Shown: positions 46,983-58,750 of the stretch, one piece after another
How positions within the stretch are numbered: the first letter of the stretch is position 1
Layout of the letters: each line of letters begins with the position of its first letter
NCBI GenBank assembly: GCA_024138025.1
Contig: JAMXBD010001437.1
Location: 124,001 to 188,000 of the forward strand
Length of the DNA stretch: 64,000 bases
Direction: 5' to 3'
DNA from: Combretum micranthum
Lineage: Eukaryota; Streptophyta; Magnoliopsida; Myrtales; Combretaceae
Made by a program: the position numbers and the translations under genes
Notes under the pieces: generated by a model
What the model saw: the letters and a program-made list of their open reading frames with translations, nothing else
What the model was told of the DNA's origin: nothing
Databases searched by the model: none

Positions 46983-47929
46983 CTCATGGACCTCATCAAA
47001 ATGAAAAATTCTATTTTATGTGATAGAAAAAGAGAATAGGTAGGGAAAGAGAAAAACTCAAGTTAAGCATAGTTATTACAAGCACACTTACATATTTGGT
47101 GTGGTTCAGTTTCGAACCAGTAACGTCATCAGCAGTTCCAAAACTAGAACTGGATTGATTAGCCAATTCCAAAACTAGTTAGGGAAATGTAAGCTTCCTA
47201 GTTCCTAAGCGATTCTTCGACCTATATTAATGTTTAAACTATTTTATCTTAAAAATATATTTTCTTTTTAGCCACCAGAGTTTGTAATCTAACATTATCA
47301 ACCATATAATTAATATTGGGTATGTTTGTACAAAAATAAATGTGCATCATAAACAATTTTTTTGAAAAAATATTGATTAAATACTTTAATACTCTTAAAC
47401 CTAGTTATTATTTTGAGTTTAAAATTTATCTTACTAAAAATTGAAAATTATTTTTTTTATTTAACTTGAAATAAAATACCCACAGTTCTATGGTTTAATT
47501 GAATCAGTCTAGAACAAGATCGGGAACTACCGGTTTCATAAAACTAGATCGAAATCATGGGAGATCATTTTGGTTCCATAGACCTAGATTGGAGTTGGGA
47601 TCGTAATCATGGGAGACTGTTTTAGTTCCGATTCCTTAATTTCAAGACATGGAACTGGTGGTTTTGATTCGATTCGACTCTAGAATGCAAAGAAGTCCAC
47701 TTATAGATAATTTGATAGTGAATATTGTGGCTTTTATATATAATGAAGTTATACAAGATCTAGTAAAAAAAAAAAAGTTTTAAACAATAATTTTTTTTAA
47801 AGATTGATTATACATAAGAATAAACAAGTGCATGATGAGTAGGATATGAAGCACTATTCGTACCCTACCCTATTAAGTATATTTTATTAAATTTTGTTAT
47901 TATATGTTCAGGCCTTGCCATAAAATGAT
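46983..47929. other. No gene; possible decayed hAT-type repeat
   Basis: 47,100-47,170 and 47,640-47,690 carry GGTTCAGTTTCGAACC and GGAACTGGTGGTTTTGATTC words of the kind found at hAT ends, but I could not pair clean termini. Confidence 0.35.
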
Positions 47930-48215
47930 TTAGTAGTCCATATTGTAGAAGAGTCTGTTCAGAGAACTAATGTCCACCTGCACATATATCTAGAAATTGT
48001 TCTTGATTTATATTTAATTAAATTGAAGTTGGAATGCGTATGTGGAGGAAACGCGTTATTGATATGACAAATCAACTTTTCCAAATCCATGTCTTCGCAC
48101 AAATTTATGGCAATGATGAAGAAAGGGTTGAAAAAATGCAGTCCTTTGAAAATCTGTAGCAAAAGTTTGCAAAGGGATAGGTAAACATGTTTTTCACGAA
48201 GCCTTTATGAGTAAA

Positions 48216-48254
<39 letters not shown>

Positions 48255-48745
48255 CTAAAACTTGTAAATCTTGCCACGATTTTTGGTTAATAAAATCTTC
48301 TGCTATAACTCCTTTGGGTCTTTATAGCAAAGCAATATATAGAAGATAGTTTAAAAACCATTCTTAAATCCTCATCTTGTGAAACCATTAGAATTTTTAT
48401 ATTCACTTCTATCATAACAAGTAAAAATTTTGACAGTTGTTAACGAATTGAAAAGGGCCTATGTTTATGGTTGGAGCACATTGCCCGATTGCTTCGCGAA
48501 CGTAAGTTCTAAAGGATTTTTATAAGCTTAATCCATGTCATATTAAATCGCTGCATAATTTTTAAAAATTTTCTAAGGTGTTATTGGCGCTATATAATAT
48601 AAATATCAAAGCTTAAATAGCTTCCCTTGTGTCAAAGCATCCAGGCCAAGGACTACAAGAGCTTAAACGAATAGAATGAGCATGCATATTTTGATTTGCA
48701 TTAACATAAGTGATATCATTCACTTAGTATCGTAGTGAAAAGAAT
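47930..48745. repeat. Segmental duplication block, copy 2
   Basis: Partner of 37,380-38,640, same orientation relative to the RLP copies (see that entry). A 67-codon minus frame at 47,959-48,162 is only partly kept in the partner and is not called. Confidence 0.65.
48221..48250. repeat. (TA)15 microsatellite
   Basis: Uninterrupted TA dinucleotides inside the duplicated block; absent from the other copy. Confidence 0.95.
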
Positions 48746-49681
48746 ATACACCAATGTACAACGCATGATCCCCAAATGAAAACATATGAGAACAGAGTCG
48801 AATTTATACCAAAAGATGGTCAAGCTTGTTAGCGAGTTTGTCATTTAGGGTATAATAGGTGTTTACTAATTTTACAAAAGAAAATAATGTAAATGAAAAT
48901 TATGTAATCTTATTTACCAAAATATCAGTACAAAAAATTACATCTAGGACATGCTATTTTGATTTTAAGAAGAAAAATTGCAGCTTTAACATGTAATTTT
49001 GAAATTTTAGTACATTGCAAAATCACATGCAATTTACTATAAATGGAAAGTTTTACTATTTTTGCAAAAATCGCATATAAGACATGTAACATTCTTTAAA
49101 AAAGTAAAATCACATCATATACATATGATTTTACTTTAGTATTTAGATAATTATTCTCATATAATTGGTATTTGTATAAATAATTTTCCAACCAATGGTA
49201 AATCGATAATTTTCTCATTAGTTATATATATATTGTATAATATATATTATATGTATAAAATATAATTAAAGCCTAAAACTAATGTTTGATAATCTATCAC
49301 TTAATCTTTACATCATTATCTACTCATCTATCTATTTATGCACTTATATATATATATATATATATATATAACTTCTTGAATTTTATATTATCTTTAGGGC
49401 TTGTGAGCTACTCATCCTTGGTTTGACTTAGTTCAAGTTCAAGTTTAAGCCTTTCAGCTTAAGTTCAAGTTCAATAATATTGAAATGAGTCAAGCTTCAA
49501 CTTTTAAATATTTTGCTCATTTCCATACCTATTCATTAGTGCCTAAGTCTGTTGCAAGTGAGTGCCCTTAAGTAAAATTTCTATGAGAAATAGTACTAGA
49601 GTTAGTACATGGAGTGAAAGTGAGGATTTTTTGGTGTGGAGAATAATATCTAGGTTGCGATTGCATGGGAGGAGGGGTTAT
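48746..49681. other. No gene; AT-rich with a (TA)13 run
   Basis: 48,950-49,200 contains repeated ATCGCAT/AATCACATG words also seen at 16,500-16,800 and 30,820-31,480. (TA)13 at 49,345-49,370. Confidence 0.45.
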
Positions 49682-49872
49682 TGTTAGGATGCAAGTGTGA
49701 GAATCCCACATAAAAAATATAGGATTTGTGTGAAGAGTTTATAAGAGGAAAGACCCATTAACCAATTGCCTTAAGAATTTGGGTTATAGATGGTGTCAAA
49801 AGCCTAATTGTGTAATCCTTCACAAAATCCATTAGATTTCTCCCCATTGAAAGCATATCCCAGATACTAACA
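49682..49872 (+). repeat. TRIM 5' terminal repeat
   Basis: 191 bp, starts TGTTAGGATG, ends CTAACA. Confidence 0.85.
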
Positions 49873-49873
49873 A

Positions 49874-49887
49874 TTGGTATCTGAGCC
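49874..49887 (+). promoter_or_regulatory. TRIM primer-binding site
   Basis: TTGGTATCTGAGCC, a near match to the initiator-methionine tRNA complement (TGGTATCAGAGC). Confidence 0.75.
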
Positions 49888-50071
49888 GATGGTTCAGCTG
49901 TGAATCTCTCATGGTTGGCTCACCATGTGGAAAGAAGAGCTTTATGGTATGACTCATCTGTAAAACCCATGGTGAGTAGGTGTGACCACTCACAAAGCAA
50001 TTTTAGTGGAGTTAGTTTGACAAGCTCTTATTAATGAGCAGTATGACCTACTCTATTATGGAGACTCATAC

Positions 50072-50084
50072 TTGAGGGGAAGAT
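50072..50084 (+). promoter_or_regulatory. TRIM polypurine tract
   Basis: TTGAGGGGAAGAT directly before the 3' repeat. Confidence 0.7.
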
Positions 50085-50275
50085 TATTATGGTGTAAGTG
50101 TGAGAATCCCACATAGGAAATATGAGACTTGTGTGAAGATTTTATAAGAGGAAATGCCCATTAACCCATTGTTTTAAGGTTTTGGATTATAGATAATGTC
50201 AATGGCCCAATTGTGTAATCATTTACAAAGCCCATTGGATTTCTTCCCATTAAAGGCATACTCCAGATACTAACA
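50085..50275 (+). repeat. TRIM 3' terminal repeat
   Basis: 191 bp. The first two bases have become TA (TATTATGG), otherwise collinear with the first repeat. Confidence 0.85.
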
Positions 50276-51681
50276 TTTATTACTATATAAAGGGCTTGGC
50301 CGGGGTTGTAATGATGATATTAGAAGAGTCGCGTAATGTGAGGCCACGAAGAGATATAAGGGATTGTAGACCCACAAAGAAGCTTAAAAAAAGAACAAAA
50401 TATATTAACTATTTGCTTTTTAAAGTCCTCAGATGAAAAGGGAGGTGTTTTTCATTTTTCTAGAAAATAAAATCGCATCTACTGGTTCATTGTACAATTC
50501 AATGGAATTTGAATTTGCAAGTACAAATACAAGTAATCCTATATACGTATGGTAATATATGCTATAACCAATAAACAATAAAGAAGAAGGATTTTAAGTG
50601 CGACGTCTAAAACATTTTTTTTTTCCATGGAAGTGTACTAAATACACTAATTATGGCTTTCATTGGTATGGTGATTGAGATTAATTGTTCAGTCCTGATG
50701 GGCTGACATTCCCTTCTTCATTATAAGTATTATTATGTGAAGGGTTAAAGAAGATTAGATATAGAACCAATAGATACGTAACTAATCCTTTTTTTCTCTT
50801 TAAATTAAATTAGACTGAGTACTATATTTTAAAGCGTTTGATATTACCTTATTTAATTTTAATGACATATTTTACGATTTAAGCTATTTTATGGGAAAAA
50901 GAAAAAAAAAAACTTCATCGTTAATCCTAGTTTCCAGGTTATGCAATAGAATTTGCATTTTGGATTTGAAAACACTTATAATTCTTAAAATCGTGAGTCA
51001 ATTCTAATTATGTTTCACTACGAATCATGATATTAATTTGTTATGACACGAAGCCAAAGGAACAAACGAAAACCATCACATTTACAAGATTTTATCACTT
51101 AGGATATAGCTAAACAATAATAACATTTCACTTGTAATAGTAGGATAGCTTTGTAGATAGCTAAGACATCATAACAGAAATACTTGTATAGTATTTGTCC
51201 TTTTGCATGTACAAGTAAAATAGCTGGCAAGTTGTAACAATTACAGATAGGTTTTGTAATCAATTTTAGATTGTGATTTTCACAATTAATTATAAATGGA
51301 AAGATACAACAGAGATGGGGTATGAAAAGTTTACCTAAAGAAATTAAACATTTTAGGAGCCTCTAGAAACTCGAATTCCAGAACATCATTTCAACCTTTT
51401 GCTTCCATATTCCTCGCAAACAAAATAACACATAGTTAGAAACTAATAATACATCAATTTTGTATAGGAAGATAATAGAGAGAGAGATTTGTTTATTAGA
51501 TCTATACAACCCTAGTTTTCTAAGAAGAACAATCGAGAGCAAGTAAGAAAGAGAGAGAGAATATACCTTGAAATTCATTATGATGAGAAAAGTAAGAGAG
51601 ACGAGAGCTTTAGTGTTTGCTAGGGTTATTGATTACTTGGATACTATTTTCAGTAGATGGCCTTGGACTGGGCTTTATCAA
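50276..51681. other. No gene recognised
   Basis: AT-rich. A GA-rich microsatellite-like stretch lies at 51,545-51,565. The 71-codon minus frame at 51,363-51,578 is not recognised. Confidence 0.4.
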
Positions 51682-51834
51682 TTGGTACTTTCATTGAGTT
51701 TGGTTTCCTTGCTATAGCTGATGGAACCCGTGGTTTTTCTCAACTCAAAGAAGATCTTCAATCTCATGAAAGTAAAGATCCTTTCACTTGAGTCTAAAAT
51801 TGATAGATTGTTGGCTGATATGAATTCTTCTTAA
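51682..51834 (+). pseudogene. Ty3 primer-binding-site and gag-start remnant
   Basis: TTGGTACTTTCATTGAG (51,682-51,698) resembles the TTGGTGCTTTCATTGAG primer site of some plant Ty3 elements. Soon after, one frame gives ADGTRGFSQLKEDLQSHE and the next gives KILSLESKIDRLLADMNSS, like the coiled N-terminus of such gag proteins. An ATG at 51,721 opens 37 codons to TAA at 51,834. The frame change and the absence of anything further show a short relic. Confidence 0.4.
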
Positions 51835-52406
51835 GATAGTAGGTTGAAAATTCCGAATGGAGGAGAATGAAATATGAAAATCATCAAGTTCTTCTTTTTT
51901 CGGTTTATTTATTATGATATACAAAATTATTAGAAATTGAAAAGGCAAATTCAACTTTCTTATTTACAAATGTGTCTTTAAAACAACCTCAAGAGTAGAA
52001 TTGAAAAAACACGATTTCTTATATTTTTATGTTTTTCAGTATGGTTAATTACAAAAACATGACCTGTATTTTAGTCAATTTGCAAACACATGACTTGTGT
52101 TAATTTTTTCGATAAATAGGTGATATGAATTTTATATTAAAGTGTGTGTTAGAGACTCATTGGATTGAAAAATTAATTTAATAAAAAATATTACTAAATA
52201 TAATAAAATAATAAAAATTATTCACTCGTTAGATAAGCTAAGAATAGTTGCTAAGCATTGAAACGCTAAACTTCCAGCAAACTCTCATTCAGGAACTAGA
52301 AAATCGTAAACCTTCCTTGCACAACACAACTAAATTTGATTAACTAAAATTATAACTTATAACGCTAATTCAAATTTTTCGGAACACCGATATGGAGAGA
52401 GACTAA
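51835..52406. other. No gene recognised; AT-rich
   Basis: Nothing supported in this stretch. Confidence 0.4.
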
Positions 52407-52705
52407 TTGCTCGTTCACTTCATTGTAATTGCAATTCCATTAGTCTTATTCTTCACGAATAGCTATTACACCGTTTAGTTCATTGAATAGCGATTCCACA
52501 ATGAATTCTATTACATAAAATATTGAATAGCCATTCTTTATTCAACCTATGAATACTAATTCATATACTAGGCCTTTTTTTTTTTTTTTTTCAAAATATC
52601 ACCATTTAAATAAAAAATTAATAAAAAAACTATAGCTCTATTCCATTTTTTGTAATAGGAATTCTATTACAACGTTATTCATTCAGCGAGATAAACGAAC
52701 CGTAA
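52407..52705. mobile_element. ~300-bp MITE, Tourist-like
   Basis: The left end TTGCTCGTTCACTTCATTG pairs with the inverted right end GGTTCGTTTATCTCGCTGAA. Further in, TTGTAATTGCAATTCC pairs with TTGTAATAGAATTCC. TAA occurs at both borders, as in PIF/Harbinger-derived elements. A 17-T run sits inside. Ends are accurate to a few bases. Confidence 0.5.
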
Positions 52706-53528
52706 ATCACAAACTCAAAAGCTGATGCGAGAACTCTCAACCATAAATTTTATATCATGAAACCAAGTTAGAGTTACGAGAATAAAACAAAATAGTAACA
52801 ATTCATACCCGAAATCTTTTAGGCATGTTTACCCTAGCCCTGAGTTTAATCCATATACATTTACTCTCTAAAATTAGAGAAATTTAAGTTCCAAAATTGC
52901 CAGAACAATCCTTATTAGATTTGGAATCTTATAGTAATTGTTTTTGTCTTATATACATTATAGTTAGTTGAAGATCTATGTGCGCAACAATGTATATAGT
53001 TATATCGAAATAGCTTAATGGTAATGATTCGATTCGAGATTACAAATAACTAAGTAAACCGACTGAAAATTGAAAAATGAGAAAGCTTACGCCCTGGGTA
53101 TGTTTTGACCCAACATGGAAATAGGGTATAGGAAATGTGACTTCGAGAAATTGATGCCATATCATGTTGCTAAGTGCTAAATAGAGAATTAAAGGTAATG
53201 ATACATTAAATTAACAAATTGAGAATGAGAACAGCATGGCAAAGGCCACGATTAGTCAAGGAAATAAGGTTTAGGAGCTAACACTGGATATAATTTTACC
53301 TTAGTAATGCTAATAGGAGCATACCTAAGACTTATAAGAGAATACAAGTTAAAACTTTCAATTGGTGAGTTATGTAGGCCAATAGAGCCCTTGACATTTT
53401 GTTAAGAGAAAGCGAAGCCAAAAATCTATTTCGTGAGATTAAGTGATTAATAAAAGTACAAAACAAAATTAACTACTGAGACACGTTAAAGCAATATAAT
53501 GGACCGTAATGGTATTTTAAAGTAAGCA
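52706..53528. other. No gene recognised
   Basis: AT-rich sequence without a supported feature. Confidence 0.4.
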
Positions 53529-53536
53529 ATTTTAAC

Positions 53537-55489
53537 AGGATAAAGACACTAGAAGTGTCTGTACTTTCGATTTTTGGTAATTTATATCTAAACTTTCAAT
53601 TTTAGTGATTTAGTACTTATATTTTCAATTCAGTTTCAATTTAGTATCTCTATTAATGAAAAAGTTAACGGTCATTATTTTTTATATTTTAGTATCTATA
53701 CTTTAGTTTTAATTGTATTATGGTGTTTATACTTTGATTTTGATGCACATTGTCCATTAATTTTTTTTTTGCCAAATTAAATATTTTAAAATTAATTACT
53801 AAAATAGGATATAATGAAACTTAATTACGAAAACAAAATCACCGGACTGTCAATTGAGAGATGAATTTGAGGTTTATATGTATTGCTCTTGTTAGACATA
53901 CAAATCAATATTTATTATGCATGTAAGACTCGCACCTTAGGCATGCGAGTCCCCTTGACTCGTATTTCAAGTATGCGCAATAGGTATGTCCGAGAAAACT
54001 TCGACCTGCACTTTTGGTATGTGAGTTACTCTGCAATATGGCAAATTCCTTGACTCACGTGTCAAATTCCCTTGAATCACACGACTTCTTAACTCATTTC
54101 TTCAAGATGCGAGTTTGGTGATTTATTTTGGATAATTTATTTGTCATGCATTTTCTTTTGATAATTATTTTTTGTATGGAGAATAAATTGACCTTTCACT
54201 CTAGTATCTTTCACTAATTAATTTATTAAAAGTAAATATTTTTCTTTTCTTAATTGATATATTATTTAAAATTATATGAAAGTTATGTATTAATTTAGTG
54301 AAAATTATTTTTAGACTTTTAATTGATGGATTATTTTAGAAATAAAAAATAATATTTTATGCAAGAAATTTTGATCGTGAGTAGTTTTTTGCATATAATC
54401 TTCAATTTTGATAAAATTTATATTAATAAAAAGCTGTTAACATCAATTTTATTTGAAAATAAGATCGTACCATATGTTCTGTGATTACAAAGAGTAGGTA
54501 AAATTTTAAAATCATTATAATCTATAAATGAAGTATCATTTGCCATATAACATGAATTTATGAACTTATTGAATAGTATACCTCTATATATTATATATAT
54601 TTTTAGGATTTTTTTAGTAATGTTTATAAGCCCTTATGAAATTGTTCAAAATGTCCTTTGTCAATCTTGGGATTGAAATATAGTATTGACTGGTTCATGT
54701 GTCTGCATCAAGGGATGACTTTTTCAACAATCTCACTTGGTTTTTTGGGGACACTATAAAAGAAAATATAAAGAAATGTTATAATATATAAATGTGTATT
54801 ATTCAAAAATTTAAAATTCATGTTATAAGATATATGACACTTGATTTACAAATTATAAATATTTTAAAGTTCTACCTAGTCTATGTTATTTTGAAAAGGA
54901 TCTTATTTTCAAATAGAATTAATGTTAAGAGCTTTCTAGTGATATATGATTTTATCTATGGCAAATAAAAAAGATATATGATTTTATCAAAATTGAAAAT
55001 TAAATGGGAAAAGTTAAAAATAAAATTGATGTCAAAAGCTTTCTAGTGATATATGATTTTATTAAAATCGAAGATTAGGTGTGAAATGTTATTTATGATC
55101 AAAATTATCATGTATAAATAATTTTCTTTTTATTTGTAAAATAATATATCAATTAAAAATATATGATTAATTTTCAACGAATTAATACATAATTTTCTTT
55201 TAAATTTTAAAATAATATATCATTCAAGTAAAGTAAAATATTAATTTTAATAAATTGATCAATGAATAAACACTAAAGTATATCAAAATTAAAGTACAAA
55301 CACTAAAATACAATTAAAGCTGAAGTATTGAAGCTAAAATGAAAAGAAATTTGACAATCATTAATTTTTCATTAAATATACTGAATTAAACTCAATTATA
55401 GAAATAAGTATTAAATTGCTAAAATTAAAAGTTTAGATACTAAATTATCAAAATTCGTAAATACATATACTTCTGGTGCTTTTATCCCT
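53537..55489. mobile_element. Long-inverted-repeat DNA element, 1.95 kb
   Basis: The ends AGGATAAAGACACTAGAAGT and, inverted, AGGGATAAAAGCACCAGAAG continue as inverted repeats for at least 130 bp with about 80% identity (TATCTAAACTTTxAATTTTAG, then TTTAxTACTTAT). Weaker inverted similarity reaches the centre. Flanks ATTTTAAC (53,529-53,536) and ATTCTAAC (55,490-55,497) form an 8-bp target duplication with one change, as for hAT elements. It contains no transposase frame. The 417-bp element at 21,870 belongs to the same type. Confidence 0.75.
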
Positions 55490-55497
55490 ATTCTAAC

Positions 55498-57028
55498 ATA
55501 TTAAAAGAATATGACAATTGACAAAGATTGAAATAGCCTAGTACGTGGTGGAAATTTCATAACAAAACGCGTTATTCTTTTCATCATAACAGCTTTTTAC
55601 TGTCCAAGTCGTCATTCCAATTCAAGTCAACCACAAAGTCACAGATATTCTTAACTACCAGATTTCCAAAGCCAGATTTTTCTCGCGTTGATGCAGGATC
55701 AAGACCCATTTTTCTCATAGTGGATCTCTAAAGCAAGATTTTACGTAAGAAAGTGGACATTATAAAACAATTATATTATCCAATTAGAGGCTAATGGTGT
55801 TTGGAAGATGGCTATAATGGGGTATTAGTAGGAATGAAGGATCGAGTAGTGATGTTGCTTTCTAGGGGAGGAAACCCATGCTAATCAGGCTTACGTGTTC
55901 AAATAAACAGTGAAGAAGTATTAATATTATTTTGATAAGTGATAATAATAGTACATAGTTTTTTAAGGAACTTCTTACGTAAAAAATTTTACTAGTACTT
56001 GCTAATCTATTCACATTCACATGGGTCCCAACATATATACCAAGATTAAAAAGCAACATTTTACGTTTCTCCATTGATACGCATTTTATAAAAAGACTAG
56101 TAAGAACGTAAAATAATAAAAATGTCAGTTTTTTTTGGGCCAAAAAAATGTCAGTTTTATTAATCACATATGAAGCTATTTATAAAAGTAAATTTCTTTA
56201 ATCGAGAAAAATGGTTATACGACTTGACATAACCATTTAAGCATTTTCTATTCATTATTCTATTCTAAAATAATTATTTTCTTTCCTCTTTAATATAATA
56301 TATATATATATATATATAAGCGTATGAAATAATTAGAATGATAAAGACATCAAACTCCCTTCAACATCTTTAATAACAGACAAATATGTAGAAAAACAAA
56401 TAGTCTTTTTGTCTTTATTTGGTTTTGAACAAATACAAATATAATACATAACATTTTCTATTCACCAAATCTTTCTTGATGCCTTGCTTGGATTACTTGA
56501 ATTTAGCATCACAAGCGACTGGCTACCCAGTTATTGTAATCCAACATTCAGTAAGTTGAGCTTATTAATTAGGTGTTGTCACGCTCTAATTCGGTTCCAC
56601 CCTGCGGTTTCTGGGTCCAAAATGGGGAACCAAAATCTGAACTGTGGGAGCTATGCATGGTACAATTCCAATTCCTTAGAAAGAACCATAGTATTTAAAA
56701 ATAATAATAATATAATTACACTTAATTTAAGGTAAAAAAATACAGTCACGCCCTATAAAATAATAATAATAATAATAATTACACTTAATTTAAGGGTAAA
56801 AAAATACAGTCACGCCCTAAAGAACACTATACTCATGACAATCCCACATACACTGTACCAAAGCTGAGCATAACTCCCTTATCACTCAATAGCTATCAAA
56901 ACTGTGTATAAGACATGCTCACCATTTAGTGGCACCACTAGAATATGGCAATCACATAGTTTATGCTAAAAATTGCAGCACTAATAGAGATTTAAAGCAT
57001 AACATGCATATGCAAGTCACGTAAACTC
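55498..57028. other. No gene; simple repeats
   Basis: A (TA)n run lies near 56,297-56,319. The 101-codon minus frame at 55,862-56,167 and the 83-codon frame at 56,484-56,735 have no recognisable motif. Confidence 0.4.
56700..56820. repeat. Tandem duplication, unit about 60 bp, with (TAA)n
   Basis: Two copies of a unit holding AATAATAATAAT, TTACACTTAATTTAAGG and AAATACAGTCACGCCCTA. The second has a longer TAA run and one added G. Confidence 0.85.
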
Positions 57029-58701
57029 TGTTAAGTTCTCTAACAATATTTTGATGATAACAAAAGGAAAATTAATTGTTTCTAAGTATGATTGAACAAA
57101 AGCTTATTCAGAACCTTTGATAGTTGTATAAATGAGTTTTTATAAAGTCAAAAGTTATTTTAGAAGTTTCGTTTAAACTTTGGTATCTAAAGAAAGTCTT
57201 TCAGAAGCATTTTCAGAACTTTCGGTGAAACTCATATATACTAGTCAGAAGCATTTTCAGAATTTACGTTAGTAGACAAATATGCTTATCAAGCTAGTCA
57301 GAGGCAATTTCAGAACCTTCTTCAATAGAAAGATAAAGTTAACAGAAGCTATTTCAGAATCTTTAAAGCTGGATACGATTTTTTTGTTGATCTTAAAAGT
57401 GATTAAAACTTTGTTTTAATATTTGTTAAGACCCAGCTTTATTTGTCAAACTATATTTGGGTAATATACTTGATGTATTACACTAAAGATGGATTTAATA
57501 TCATAGGGATCAAATCACATCAAAGTGTTTTCAAGTTTTCTTTTATAGATAAAAATAATTTGATTTTCAAATTATTTTTACCAAAATGCATGAATTATTT
57601 TTTATGACAAAATTATCATGATGTTTTTCTATGATAAGATTTGTTATACAAATAAAGATATGAAGGATAAGGTTTGTTACAAGAGAATAGGTTTTCATAT
57701 TTTTTGAGATATCACAACCAACTTTTTGGATAAAGATTACAATATCAAGTTTGTTTGTTCAAATCTATCAAGATGCTTATGACAAGAATATCTTCGTAAC
57801 CACTGAAGCTTATCACGTCATACATCAGATAAGGAAGATTTGATTTTTGAAAATTCACCTGGAAGATTATGTTTCGGCAAAGATATATCAAAAAAGATAT
57901 TGTTAGTTTTTGTTTCTTTCATTTCAGAAAATCCCATGAAAAATGATAACCTCAGTTTCAAATCTGAAGAGAAGATCTTGGTGGTTATAACAAGATTACT
58001 TCAAGTTTATCCAAAGTTAGGATTACAAGAGAAGATCTCGGTACATCTAATGTCTTGGATAAAGATCATAACAGTTCATATCTTTTCAAATTCAAATTCA
58101 TATCACAACAAATAAGGAAGAGAAGATCACGTCTTTCAAATTTTGCAAAAATAGCCGTTGGTGATTAATAGATATATTTAAGGAATCAGAAGTAAAGACA
58201 AGGACAAGCATTTAGATTCGCATAAAAAGAAAAATTTCTTCTTTTAGCAAAAACAGCCTACTCATATATTTTATTAAGTTTAATTTGTAGAGGAACTTTA
58301 TATTTTGATCCTCAAAGATTTGTTACTTCTCTAGAGGTGTGTGAGAGTTATCTATCACTATAGTTGAGTGTTAGCTTAGAGTTTAAGCTAGGGAGATTTA
58401 ATAGTGAGACTTTGCCAATACGGTGGCTTGATTGTACTCTCATTTGAATTTTGATATAGTGAAAACTACTGGTAAAGACAACCTGGACCCCAGTGTGGAG
58501 CTGGAAGAGTGGACTGATGCATAAGGCGGAACCACTATAATTTGCTGCCTGATCTTCTAACTCTGATCTTTTAATTATTGCATTTTATTTATTGAGTTGT
58601 TCTCACGGTTTTCAACAATATTTTTCTTTATTTAAAAGAGGCGAAAATTTTTATATAATAATCAATTCACCCCCCTCTTGATTATTTTAACGGGACCAAC
58701 A
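57029..58701 (+). repeat. 5' LTR of the Sirevirus-type element
   Basis: Starts TGTTAAGTTCTCTAACAATA followed by TTTTGATGATAAC, a typical SIRE LTR start, and ends GGGACCAACA two bases before the primer site. A repeated TCAGAAGCATTTTCAGAA-type word recurs four times at 57,100-57,365. A 91-codon frame at 57,840-58,115 is incidental. Confidence 0.8.
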
Positions 58702-58703
58702 AT

Positions 58704-58715
58704 TGGTATCAGAGC
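58704..58715 (+). promoter_or_regulatory. Primer-binding site
   Basis: TGGTATCAGAGC, an exact complement of the plant initiator-methionine tRNA 3' end. Confidence 0.9.
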
Positions 58716-58750
58716 TAGACTCATTTATCTAATTGAGTGATCCAAACAAA

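Larger units (their letters stand above)
49682..50275 (+). mobile_element. TRIM (miniature LTR retrotransposon), 594 bp
   Basis: Two direct repeats of exactly 191 bp (49,682-49,872 and 50,085-50,275) contain GTGTGAGAATCCCACATA and end in CAGATACTAACA. The first is followed after one base by the primer-binding site TTGGTATCTGAGCC. The second is preceded by the purine tract TTGAGGGGAAGAT. Flanks GTTAT and TTTAT match in 4 of 5 bases. The 212-bp interior has no coding capacity, which is the definition of a TRIM. Confidence 0.9.

Noticed and set aside
47100..47690. Second hAT-type element with GGTTC-rich ends
   Set aside because: The ends do not pair cleanly and no target duplication is visible.
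50276..51683. tRNA or 5S rRNA gene
   Set aside because: Checked because some TRIM families carry 5S-like sequence; no A/B box pair or 5S-like core was seen here or in the TRIM.
55862..56167. 101-codon minus frame
   Set aside because: Lys/Leu/Ile-rich translation of AT-rich DNA, no motif, and no support from promoter or neighbours.
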